From positions 1 to 12,043 of the forward strand of contig CAZKUR010000106.1 of NCBI GenBank assembly GCA_964556005.1: a DNA stretch of 12,043 nt. Direction: 5' to 3'. Both the position numbers and the translations under genes were made by a program. The notes beneath the pieces are model-generated. The model saw only the letters and a program-made list of their open reading frames with translations, did no database searches and was not told the origin of the DNA. This DNA is from CAZKUR01 sp964556005 (GTDB taxonomy: Bacteria; Bacteroidota; Ignavibacteria; Ignavibacteriales; Ignavibacteriaceae). This document shows, piece after piece, positions 5,224 to 12,043 of the stretch (its first letter is position 1; every line of letters starts with the position of its first letter).

Positions 5224-6906
5224 ATGCCGAAGTTAACGATTGATGGAATAGAAGTAGAATTTGAACTGGGGCAGACAATAATACAAGCGGCAAGTAATCA
5301 CGGTATCGACATACCGCATTTTTGCTGGCATCCAAGTTTGTCAGTTTCAGGAAACTGCAGAATGTGTTTGGTTGAAGTTGAAAAAATTCCAAAGCTGGTT
5401 ATTGCATGTTCAACTGTTGCAGCCGAGGGAATGGTTGTGCATACCCAATCTGAAAAAAGCATACAGGCAAGAAATGCCGTGATGGAATTTCTGCTTATCA
5501 ATCATCCGCTTGACTGCCCGATTTGTGATGAAGCGGGAGAGTGCAAGCTTCAGGATTATGCATATAAGCATTCCGTCGGTGAAAGCAGGTTTACTGAAGA
5601 AAAAAATCATAAAGATAAAAGAGTTCCACTCGGACCGTATGTAATGTTTGACGGTGAAAGGTGTATTTCCTGTTCTCGATGCATTAGATTCTGCGACGAA
5701 ATTGCCAAAGATCCGGAATTAACTTTTATTAAAAGAGGGGATAGAGTTACAATTGTAACTTATCCCGGCGAAGAAATGGATAATCCATATTCTCTTAACA
5801 CTACTGATATTTGTCCGGTCGGTGCATTAACAAGCCGCGACTTCAGGTTCAGGGCACGAGTGTGGGATATGTCAGCAACAAAATCGGTTTGTTCCGGCTG
5901 TTCTCGCGGATGCAATTCCGAGATATGGGTTAGAAACAATGAAGTATTGAGAATAACTCCACGCCAAAACGATGAGGTTAACAGCTTCTGGATGTGCGAC
6001 CACGGAAGAATAGATTTATATAAATTCATAAATGCAGAAGACAGGGTTAACGGTCCTTTTATTCGGAGTGAAGGTACATTAAAAAATGTTAGCTGGGATG
6101 AAGCGATTTCCAAAACCGCAAAAGATTTAAAATCATTCTCAAAAGATGAAATTGCATTTGTAGGATCGCCTTATGCAACTTGCGAAGATAATTTTTTGTT
6201 TTCCCGGTTTGCCAAAGCATTTGGAGCAAAACATATTGATTTTATGAGGCACACTAATCCGGAATTCGGAGATGAGATTTTAAGAAAGAGCGATGTTACG
6301 CCCAATACTTTAGGTGCAGAATTAGTCGGAGTTTCATCATTAAAAGACGGATTAAATTTCAACGGCATTATCAAAGCAATAAATGAGAAAAAAATTAAAG
6401 CTCTTTATCTAATAGATGATGATTTGATTTCCGCCGATCCTTCATTGGAAAATGTTTTATCGAAGCTGGACTTATTAATAGTTCATTCAACTAATTTCAA
6501 TAAAACAACGGATTTAGCAGACATAATTTTCCCTTCCGCTGCTTATGCTGAGAAGAACGGAACATTTGTGAATTTCAACGGAAGAGTTCAAAGATTGAAA
6601 CCGGCGGCGACGACAACCGAGCTCGATAGATCACTTGATGGAATGGAATTGAGCAGGCTTGATAAATTCGGAACTAAATTCGACAGATGGGGACAAGGAA
6701 GAAAAGTCGAAGCAAAATCAACATGGAAAATTATGGCTTTGCTTTCTGCCGCCATGGGAAATAAAATGAAATATAAAATGGCAGAAGAAGTATTTGATGA
6801 TATTGCTCATTCAATCCCGGCGTTCAAAGATCTGGACTATGATATCATCGGTGAATTAGGAGCTAACTTAAAATTACAAGCGGAACGAAAAGCCGTTAAA
6901 GTTTAA
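5224..6906 (+). CDS. nuoG: NADH-quinone oxidoreductase subunit G (complex I 75-kDa type)
   Basis: Iron-sulfur subunit in the peripheral arm of complex I that carries electrons from the NuoE/F NADH site towards quinone. Cluster ligands in order: a [2Fe-2S] ferredoxin domain with Cys34, Cys45, Cys48 and Cys62; the His-Cys3 [4Fe-4S] site H94-x3-C98-x2-C101-x5-C107; a [4Fe-4S] site with Cys147, Cys150, Cys153 and Cys197 (CISCSRC...CPVG); and the extra N7-type motif C223-x2-C226-x3-C230-x27-C258, which some bacteria keep and mitochondria have lost. Residues about 275-560 are a shortened molybdopterin-oxidoreductase-like domain. At 560 aa it is clearly shorter than E. coli or Thermus NuoG, with the loss on the C-terminal side. 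AAGGAAA at 5213-5219 is the ribosome site. It is first in a nuoGHI run and starts about 70 nt after a palindromic repeat; nuoE/F are not adjacent. Confidence 0.95.
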   Translation: MPKLTIDGIEVEFELGQTIIQAASNHGIDIPHFCWHPSLSVSGNCRMCLVEVEKIPKLVIACSTVAAEGMVVHTQSEKSIQARNAVMEFLLINHPLDCPICDEAGECKLQDYAYKHSVGESRFTEEKNHKDKRVPLGPYVMFDGERCISCSRCIRFCDEIAKDPELTFIKRGDRVTIVTYPGEEMDNPYSLNTTDICPVGALTSRDFRFRARVWDMSATKSVCSGCSRGCNSEIWVRNNEVLRITPRQNDEVNSFWMCDHGRIDLYKFINAEDRVNGPFIRSEGTLKNVSWDEAISKTAKDLKSFSKDEIAFVGSPYATCEDNFLFSRFAKAFGAKHIDFMRHTNPEFGDEILRKSDVTPNTLGAELVGVSSLKDGLNFNGIIKAINEKKIKALYLIDDDLISADPSLENVLSKLDLLIVHSTNFNKTTDLADIIFPSAAYAEKNGTFVNFNGRVQRLKPAATTTELDRSLDGMELSRLDKFGTKFDRWGQGRKVEAKSTWKIMALLSAAMGNKMKYKMAEEVFDDIAHSIPAFKDLDYDIIGELGANLKLQAERKAVKV

Positions 6907-6923
6907 TCGGAGCAAAAATTTAA

Positions 6924-7961
6924 ATGAGTATATTGACATTAATTATTTTCAGTGTAATTAAAATTTTAATTGTAGTTACCGTCATGTTGTTGACGGTATC
7001 ATATCTCGTTTACTTCGAAAGAAGAATCAGCGCTTGGACGCAAAACAGGCTTGGCCCGAACCGAGTCGGGTGGGAAGGCGTTCTTCAGCCCTTTGCGGAT
7101 GTTTTTAAATTATTGTTGAAGGAAGATATAGTTCCGGTAAATGCAATTAAATCGATTCATTTTCTTGCGCCGGTTATTGCACTATTTGTTGCATTCACAA
7201 CATATGCGGTTATTCCTTTCGGACCTGTAACAAATATATTCGGATACCAAATTCCGCTTGTTGTTGCAGATATGAACATCGGAATTCTTTACGTGTTGGC
7301 TTTGACTTCATTGGGCGTTTATGCAATTACGCTTGCCGGATGGTCATCGGGAAGTAAGTATTCTCTTTTAGGAGGAATTCGTTCATCCGCACAAATGATT
7401 TCTTACGAAATCTCGATGGGATTTTCTGTGGGAGGCGTTTTATTATTAGCCGGATCATTGAGGCCATATGACATTGTTAATTTACAAGGTGCATGGTTAT
7501 GGAATGCATGGATTCAGCCGATTGGATTTATAACATTCCTCGTTTCTTCTTTTGCCGAAACAAACAGACTTCCGTTTGATTTACCTGAAGCGGAACCTGA
7601 ACTGGTCGGAGGTTTTCATACCGAATACAGCAGTATGAAGTTCGCCGGATTTTTCCTCGCAGAATATGCAAACATGATTATCGCTTCGGCATTGATTACT
7701 ACGCTTTATTTAGGCGGATTTAATATTCCGTTTGTAAATATCAGCGCTTTAGGTTTAGCAGGATGGCTTTCGGTTTTGATTCAAATATTTGCCTTTGTTG
7801 TAAAGGTCGGATTGTTACTATTTTTCTTCATCTGGGTAAGATGGAGCATACCGCGATTTAGATATGATCAATTAATGAATTTAGGATGGAAGGTGATGTT
7901 CCCGCTTTCCCTTTTGAACATCATCTGGGTAGCGGTTTTGATTATGGTATTTAAAATTTAA
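6924..7961 (+). CDS. nuoH: NADH-quinone oxidoreductase subunit H
   Basis: Membrane subunit of complex I that forms much of the quinone-binding chamber where the peripheral arm meets the membrane arm. At 345 aa it has the usual length and about eight hydrophobic helices. Family signatures are all present: the first helix (about 5-30), then YFERRISAWTQNRLGPNRVG (30-49), the loop GWSSGSKYSLLGGIRSSAQM (139-158) followed by ISYE, and the acidic loop AETNRLPFDLPEAEPELVGG (211-230) leading to FHTEYSSMKF and FLAEYANM, whose Glu residues are linked to coupling quinone chemistry to proton transfer. GGAG at 6909-6912 serves as ribosome site, 17 nt after nuoG, so the genes are cotranscribed. The next gene, nuoI, is 136 nt away, which is long for a nuo operon; that gap holds hairpins. 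Confidence 0.96.
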   Translation: MSILTLIIFSVIKILIVVTVMLLTVSYLVYFERRISAWTQNRLGPNRVGWEGVLQPFADVFKLLLKEDIVPVNAIKSIHFLAPVIALFVAFTTYAVIPFGPVTNIFGYQIPLVVADMNIGILYVLALTSLGVYAITLAGWSSGSKYSLLGGIRSSAQMISYEISMGFSVGGVLLLAGSLRPYDIVNLQGAWLWNAWIQPIGFITFLVSSFAETNRLPFDLPEAEPELVGGFHTEYSSMKFAGFFLAEYANMIIASALITTLYLGGFNIPFVNISALGLAGWLSVLIQIFAFVVKVGLLLFFFIWVRWSIPRFRYDQLMNLGWKVMFPLSLLNIIWVAVLIMVFKI

Positions 7962-7979
7962 TTGAATGATTTTTCTTGG

Positions 7980-8058
7980 CAGTCATGATCCATACCATGA
8001 CTGGGATTTGATTTCCTTTAAATGTCGAAATCATTTTGTCACGGAATGGCCTGTGACA
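7980..8058. repeat. Tandem hairpin element between nuoH and nuoI
   Basis: Three successive inverted repeats fill most of the 136-nt gap: CAGTCATG/CATGACTG (7980-7987 with 7996-8003, 8-nt loop), TGATTT/AAATCA (8009-8014 with 8028-8033), and TGTCAC/GTGACA (8037-8042 with 8053-8058, 10-nt loop). No T-run follows, so none is a clear terminator. The two-hairpin plan with GTCA-type arm ends recalls the repeat before nuoG, though the sequences differ. It may be another intergenic repeat, an mRNA-processing or stability site, or a weak attenuator inside the operon. Confidence 0.5.
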
Positions 8059-8097
8059 GTCAGGATAAAATTGTAATTGATAGAATAGGATTTTAAA

Positions 8098-8592
8098 ATG
8101 GCAGATAAGAGAAGATTAAAAGATCTAACATTTTTAGAGAAAATATATATCCCGGAAATTGTAAAAGGTTTGATGCTTACATTAAGAACGATGTTTAAAC
8201 CGAAATTTACAATGGAATATCCCGAAGTAAAATTTATACCTTCTGCTTCATACAGGGGAAGGCCGGTTTTAGTTCAGGAAGAAAACGGTGAAGAAAGATG
8301 CGTTGCCTGTGGTTTGTGTTCCAGGATTTGCCCTGCTCTGGCAATTGAGGTGCAAGCAGCGGAAACAGATCGTGAAAAAGAAAGATACCCTGAAAAATTC
8401 GAAATAAATATGATAAGATGTATTTTTTGCGGCTTTTGCGAAGATGTTTGTCCTGAGGAAGCAATTGTTATGAGCAAGGATTACGAATTGGCCTTTACGA
8501 ACCGGGATGACGCAATTTACGGCAAAGATAAATTATTAACTCCTGTCCGGCAATTACAGGACAGAATAAATTTTTTACGGGCTTACAAATAA
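8098..8592 (+). CDS. nuoI: NADH-quinone oxidoreductase subunit I (2x[4Fe-4S] ferredoxin-like)
   Basis: Peripheral-arm subunit (TYKY type) holding the N6a and N6b clusters that pass electrons from NuoG towards the terminal cluster in NuoB. Two classical ferredoxin motifs are seen: C68-x2-C71-x2-C74-x3-C78-P (CVACGLCSRICP) and C108-x2-C111-x2-C114-x3-C118-P (CIFCGFCEDVCP). The N-terminal helix region (about 15-35) anchors it at the membrane, and FIPSASYRGRPVL (46-58) is the usual lead-in. At 164 aa it is of normal length. AGGA at 8087-8090 is the ribosome site. It is the last nuo gene here; a T9SS cargo gene follows after 41 nt instead of nuoJ. Confidence 0.95.
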   Translation: MADKRRLKDLTFLEKIYIPEIVKGLMLTLRTMFKPKFTMEYPEVKFIPSASYRGRPVLVQEENGEERCVACGLCSRICPALAIEVQAAETDREKERYPEKFEINMIRCIFCGFCEDVCPEEAIVMSKDYELAFTNRDDAIYGKDKLLTPVRQLQDRINFLRAYK

Positions 8593-8633
8593 AAGTTGAG
8601 ATATTAATAAATTCTCATTAACTTCACAGCCCA

Positions 8634-10328
8634 ATGCTAAAGCGGTTTTACATATTATTGGTTTTTTGTCTATTTTCTACACTTTTTGCACAAAATAAAG
8701 TAGATAATTTCGATTTAGCCTGCCCGGAATTTATTCCCCAAAACTCAAGCTTTGATTTATCGATAATTACTTCAAAAGTGTATAAAAATGCTGCAAAATT
8801 GAAGCTGTATTTTATACCGGGAAGTAAATTGGAAATTCAGAAGATTGAGTTAAAATCGTTAAACAAGCGCACCAGCGTTCAATTTTCAAGCATGTACATT
8901 GATGAAGCGCTAAGCAACGGATACAAGTCCGTAATTAATTTAAATGATACAAATTTTTCTCAAGAAAATTTTTTCCAGGTTCTAATCAAGTTAAAACCTT
9001 ACGCTAATGATAATGCAGCGTTTAAGTTTTTGGGAGTTTTTACCAGGAACGATTCAATCTTAGGATACTTAAAAACTTCCAACGAGAACCTTCAGCAAAA
9101 CAGGAAGAATTTAATAACTGCAAAGATCAATTTCTACCAGCCGCAGGAAAATTCCAATAATGCTTTGATGTTCGACAACCTGGGCAAATTCAATTTATCT
9201 TTAAAAAATATTAAACCGGATAATTTGTTGACTGAATTTTGGTTTAAGCCAAACGGTAACGATTTTACTTTTTTTAAAATTAAAAATTTACTTACAGGCT
9301 CTACCGAGCTTAAACTGAAGATAAATCCGTTTCAAATGCTCACCGCTTCAACAGATAATAATATTCAGGAATTTATTAGCCCGTATTTTGTAAGTATGGG
9401 CTCATGGTATCACATTGATATTCAATTCCTCCCTCAACTGCAGTCGATTGTTTTATTCTGCAACGATAAAAAATTTAGCCTGATAAAACTAAATGATTTG
9501 TCACAGCCGGATCAATATTCACTTCAGTTTGAAAATAATGTTACGGAAGGTAAAGTAAATAAAACTTTTCAAATTGATCTTCTAAGATTCATTGAATTAA
9601 ATAATACTCTCGAAGTCGCTTTCGCAAATAAAAATTACAGCGATTTTCTTTCTGACAGTTCGCACGTGATTTATACATTTAATTTTGCGGATGAGCAGGA
9701 ACTTCAAAAATCAATAGAATATTTTAGCACGGATTTAGGAAATGTTGAATTGACTAATTCCGATGCGCCGATTTTTGCCAGGGCTCCGGATTTAAATATT
9801 TCCATTTCGAGTCAGTCTTACGAGTTAACCTGGAACGGCGGCGATTATAAGCAGGCTCAAAAATATGTCCTGCAAAAATCGTTGGGCGGATCAAATTATT
9901 CGGATATCAGCACACGTCTTGCAGACAATGAACCTTCACGCACTTATTCTGTGATCGATTCAAAAGATGAAAATGCCGATATAGTTTTTTACAGGGTTAA
10001 ACAAGTTAATAAAGACGGTTCGATTGTTTATTCCTCATCTGTTAAAGTCGGCCAGGGTAATACGGAACCTTTTACACTTGCTCAGAATTATCCCAATCCA
10101 TTTAATCCCAGGACGAGCATCGAAGTAAATTTATTAGAAGATGCCGATGTGACAATTACAATTTATAACCTGGAAGGAAAAGTAGTGGAACAGTTGTTTA
10201 AGGGAGCATTGGCAAAAGGGACTCACAATTTTATTTTTGATGCAACAAACCTTCCATCCGGAATTTATCTTTATCAAGTTACCACGCCTGATTACTCGCT
10301 AACCCAAAAGATGGTCCTTACTAAGTAA
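8634..10328 (+). CDS. Secreted LamG-like protein with T9SS type A sorting domain
   Basis: Cell-surface or released protein of unknown target. Signal peptide MLKRFYILLVFCLFSTLFA|QNK, with cleavage after Ala19. Residues about 25-165 are a beta-rich region I do not recognise. Residues about 175-350 look like a LamG/concanavalin-type jelly roll (NNALMFDNLGKFNLSL, LLTEFWFKPN at 198-207, GSWYHIDIQF from 257, IVLFCNDKKF), a fold that often binds carbohydrate. Residues about 388-476 form a fibronectin-III-like module (YELTWNGGDYKQAQKYVLQK, VFYRVKQVNKDGS). Residues 479-564 are the sorting domain (LAQNYPNPFNP, ITIYNLEGKVVEQL, LPSGIYLYQV, KMVLTK), the same type as in the protein at the left edge. No Shine-Dalgarno sequence precedes the ATG; the start rests on the signal peptide. 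It follows nuoI by 41 nt without a terminator, so it may be read through from the nuo genes, which makes no obvious functional sense. Confidence 0.9.
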   Translation: MLKRFYILLVFCLFSTLFAQNKVDNFDLACPEFIPQNSSFDLSIITSKVYKNAAKLKLYFIPGSKLEIQKIELKSLNKRTSVQFSSMYIDEALSNGYKSVINLNDTNFSQENFFQVLIKLKPYANDNAAFKFLGVFTRNDSILGYLKTSNENLQQNRKNLITAKINFYQPQENSNNALMFDNLGKFNLSLKNIKPDNLLTEFWFKPNGNDFTFFKIKNLLTGSTELKLKINPFQMLTASTDNNIQEFISPYFVSMGSWYHIDIQFLPQLQSIVLFCNDKKFSLIKLNDLSQPDQYSLQFENNVTEGKVNKTFQIDLLRFIELNNTLEVAFANKNYSDFLSDSSHVIYTFNFADEQELQKSIEYFSTDLGNVELTNSDAPIFARAPDLNISISSQSYELTWNGGDYKQAQKYVLQKSLGGSNYSDISTRLADNEPSRTYSVIDSKDENADIVFYRVKQVNKDGSIVYSSSVKVGQGNTEPFTLAQNYPNPFNPRTSIEVNLLEDADVTITIYNLEGKVVEQLFKGALAKGTHNFIFDATNLPSGIYLYQVTTPDYSLTQKMVLTK

Positions 10329-10352
10329 TTAAAGCAATTGAACGCGGATTTA

Positions 10353-10405
10353 ATGGATTGCGCTGATTCTCACGGATTTAATCCGTGTAAATCAGCGTCA
10401 TCCAT
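10353..10405. repeat. Palindromic intergenic repeat (CACGGATTTAATCCGTG core)
   Basis: Arms 10353-10377 and 10381-10405 are inverted copies of 25 bp with three mismatches and one G-T pair, around a TTA loop. The inner CACGGAT/ATCCGTG is perfect. The left flank carries another GCGGATTTAA (10344-10353), so the unit CGGATT recurs three times. I recall very similar 'CGGATT...AATCCGTG...ATCCGTG' strings as dispersed repeats in Bacteroidota/Ignavibacteria genomes and as a source of false short proteins. There is no T-run after it, so it is not a standard terminator for the gene ending at 10328. Confidence 0.75.
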
Positions 10406-10437
10406 GTCTATTAATTTCATAGAAGAAAATAAATTTA

Positions 10438-10466
10438 TTCTTATTCAATTAATCTTTCTTTATATT
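10438..10466 (+). promoter_or_regulatory. Possible promoter for comM
   Basis: TATATTTG at 10461-10468 matches the Bacteroidota-style TAnnTTTG -7 element and gives TATATT as a -10 box, the same octamer used in the promoter at 2398. The -35 at 17-bp spacing (TTCTTA, 10438-10443) is poor. Transcription would start near 10473, about 28 nt before the comM ATG. The GGGAG at 10495-10499 is only one base from the ATG, closer than a normal ribosome site. Confidence 0.35.
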
Positions 10467-10500
10467 TGTATTATCCTGCCACAAAAAGTAGATAGGGAGA

Positions 10501-12042
10501 ATGCTTTCAAAAGTTTTATCAAGCGCTACTTACGGCATCGACGCATATCTTGTTGAAGTAGAAACAAATGTTGAAAGAAACATTCCTTCTTTCATAATTG
10601 TCGGACTTCCGGATAATGCCGTAAAAGAAAGCCGCGAGAGGGTAACGGCGGCAATAAAAAACAGCGGCTTCAATTTTCCAATGAACAAAATAACTGTAAA
10701 CCTCGCCCCGGCCGATATAAAAAAAGAAGGGAGTTCATTCGATCTTGCTTTAGCTGTCGGCTTGCTATCCGCTATAGATATTATTTCCAATCCGGATGAT
10801 TTAAAAGATGTTGTTATTTTAGGAGAGCTTTCTTTGGATGGGAAGCTTCGTGCAATTAAAGGTGCACTGCCTATTGCCGTCGAAGCAAAGAAAAAAGATA
10901 TTAAAAAAATTATACTTCCGGTTGAATCCGCAAATGAAGCGGCTATTGTAGATGGAATAGAAGTGTATGGAATGGAATCGCTGCAGGAGGTAGTTGAATT
11001 TTTAAACGGCAAACTGGAAAAAGAAAAAACAATTTCAAGTAAAGAAGAAATTTTTTCAAGCATCAATCAATATCATCTCGATTTTTCCGATGTAAAAGGG
11101 CAGGAAAATGTAAAGCGTGCATTGGAAGTTGCAGCAGCAGGCGGACATAACATTTTGATGATCGGCCCTCCCGGTTCCGGTAAAACTATGCTGGCAAAAA
11201 GACTGCCTTCAATTCTTCCGCCATTAACTTTCGATGAAGCGCTGGAAACCACAAAGATACATTCAGTTGCAGGGATACTTCAAAAAGACAAAGCCTTAAT
11301 TACTGAAAGACCTTTCAGGAGTCCGCATCATACTGTATCTGATGCTGCTTTAGTCGGCGGCGGATCGTTTCCGCGTCCGGGAGAAGTTTCTTTTGCACAT
11401 TACGGAGTTTTATTTTTAGACGAGCTACCTGAATTCAAAAAAAATGTACTTGAAGTTTTGCGACAGCCGTTGGAAGATTCCAAAGTTACAGTAAGCAGAT
11501 CGAAATTATCATTGGAGTTTCCTGCGAACTTTATGCTTGCTGCTGCGATGAATCCCTGTCCATGCGGTTACTATACGGATCCGAACAGAGAATGTACATG
11601 CGCACCTCCTCAGATACAAAGGTATATGGCAAAAATTTCCGGACCTTTATTAGATAGAATCGATATTCATATTGAAGTGCCTGCAGTTAAATACAAAGAG
11701 CTTTCCGCAGAAACAAAAAGCGAAAAATCAAGCGATATTAGAGAAAGAGTCATCAACGCAAGACAGGTTCAGTTAAAAAGATTTTCAAACTCCGATAGAA
11801 TTTTTAACAACGGCGATATGGGCTCCAAAGAAGTGAGGCAGTACTGCAAATTGGATTCCGCCGGTTCCGAACTTCTTAAAATGGCAATGATGAAACTGGG
11901 ACTCTCTGCAAGAGCATACGACAGAATCCTAAAAGTCAGCAGAACAATCGCAGACCTTGACAACGCAGAATCTATTTTACCGCAGCATATAAGCGAAGCG
12001 ATTCAGTATAGGAGTTTGGATAGGGAGTTGTGGAAACATTGA
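10501..12042 (+). CDS. comM: ComM/YifB family Mg-chelatase-like AAA+ ATPase
   Basis: Hexameric AAA+ ATPase. In naturally transformable bacteria ComM is a helicase that drives branch migration while incoming DNA is recombined; the gene is also widespread in bacteria not known to be competent. The N-terminus (MLSKVLSSATYGIDAYLVEVE, then PSFIIVGLPDNAVKESRERV) is the family hallmark and fixes the start. Residues 1-170 form the S5/Lon-like N-terminal domain, and about 190-400 the AAA+ core: Walker A GPPGSGKT (222-229, Lys228), the RSPHHTVSDAALVGGG block (273-288), Walker B VLFLDELPEF (303-312, Asp307-Glu308), sensor-1 region MNPCPCG (350-356), a Cys pair cluster C353-x-C355-x9-C365-x-C367 that may hold zinc, and arginine-finger candidate Arg386 in GPLLDRIDIH. 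The C-terminal helical lid ends SLDRELWKH. At 513 aa it is complete; the stop ends one base before the window edge. Confidence 0.95.
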   Translation: MLSKVLSSATYGIDAYLVEVETNVERNIPSFIIVGLPDNAVKESRERVTAAIKNSGFNFPMNKITVNLAPADIKKEGSSFDLALAVGLLSAIDIISNPDDLKDVVILGELSLDGKLRAIKGALPIAVEAKKKDIKKIILPVESANEAAIVDGIEVYGMESLQEVVEFLNGKLEKEKTISSKEEIFSSINQYHLDFSDVKGQENVKRALEVAAAGGHNILMIGPPGSGKTMLAKRLPSILPPLTFDEALETTKIHSVAGILQKDKALITERPFRSPHHTVSDAALVGGGSFPRPGEVSFAHYGVLFLDELPEFKKNVLEVLRQPLEDSKVTVSRSKLSLEFPANFMLAAAMNPCPCGYYTDPNRECTCAPPQIQRYMAKISGPLLDRIDIHIEVPAVKYKELSAETKSEKSSDIRERVINARQVQLKRFSNSDRIFNNGDMGSKEVRQYCKLDSAGSELLKMAMMKLGLSARAYDRILKVSRTIADLDNAESILPQHISEAIQYRSLDRELWKH

Positions 12043-12043
12043 G

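Noticed and set aside
4991..5392. 133-aa open frame on the - strand containing IARSETTKQS
   Set aside because: It translates the dispersed palindromic repeat and the antisense of nuoG. The peptide string is a known signature of spurious calls over this repeat.
10338..10556. 72-aa open frame on the + strand starting MNADLMDCADSHGFN
   Set aside because: It reads through the palindromic CGGATT repeat and overlaps the start of comM in another frame. It is a typical false protein from this repeat family.
10530..11066. 178-aa open frame on the - strand opposite comM
   Set aside because: It is antisense to a strongly conserved coding region, with low-complexity Ser/Phe-rich composition and no ribosome site; a shadow of comM codon bias.
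1..12043. CRISPR array, prophage, restriction or other defence cassette
   Set aside because: No regularly spaced repeats, Cas, phage or nuclease genes are seen. The only related item is the solo antitoxin at 2008-2247.

Overview
The window is AT-rich, every recognisable gene lies on the + strand, and the content points to a free-living member of the Bacteroidota/Chlorobi lineage, most likely Ignavibacteria. Two secreted proteins end in the type IX secretion (T9SS) type A sorting domain, with the QNYPNPFNP...LPSGVYxYRL style of C-terminus that is very common in Ignavibacteriales. A prokaryotic complex I (nuo) cluster and dispersed palindromic intergenic repeats agree with this. The placement is inferred from protein style, not from a search.

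Layout. (1) 1-779 is the 3' end of a large T9SS cargo protein that starts outside the window, closed by a strong intrinsic terminator. (2) 1012-1740 is a small exported protein, probably an outer-membrane beta-barrel, closed by an exceptionally long perfect hairpin. (3) 2008-2247 is a FitA-type ribbon-helix-helix antitoxin. Its ATGA overlap leads into a 10-codon stub where the PIN toxin should be. (4) 2418-4942 holds an M16 zinc protease and an AlaA-like aminotransferase, 17 nt apart, behind a near-consensus sigma70 promoter that leaves an almost leaderless mRNA. (5) 4943-5223 is occupied mostly by a palindromic repeat that itself carries an 83-nt GC-richer insert flanked by a 7-bp direct duplication. 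(6) 5224-8592 is nuoG-nuoH-nuoI, the bridge between the peripheral and membrane arms of NADH:quinone oxidoreductase, with a run of hairpins between nuoH and nuoI. (7) 8634-10328 is a LamG-like T9SS cargo protein. (8) 10341-10407 is a second, unrelated palindromic repeat. (9) 10501-12042 is a complete comM/yifB-type Mg-chelatase-like AAA+ ATPase that ends one base before the window edge.

The genes are mostly housekeeping (respiration, amino-acid metabolism, a peptidase, a DNA-processing ATPase) interleaved with T9SS cargo. NuoG, NuoH and NuoI belong together in complex I, but nuoE/F are not directly upstream and nuoJ-N are not directly downstream, so complex I is encoded in pieces in this genome. 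No complete new defence or mobile system is visible. The most interesting material is in the short intergenic regions: nested repeats, compensating stem changes between repeat arms, and an antitoxin whose toxin has been lost. No gene-free stretch exceeds 300 bases; the longest is 4943-5223.
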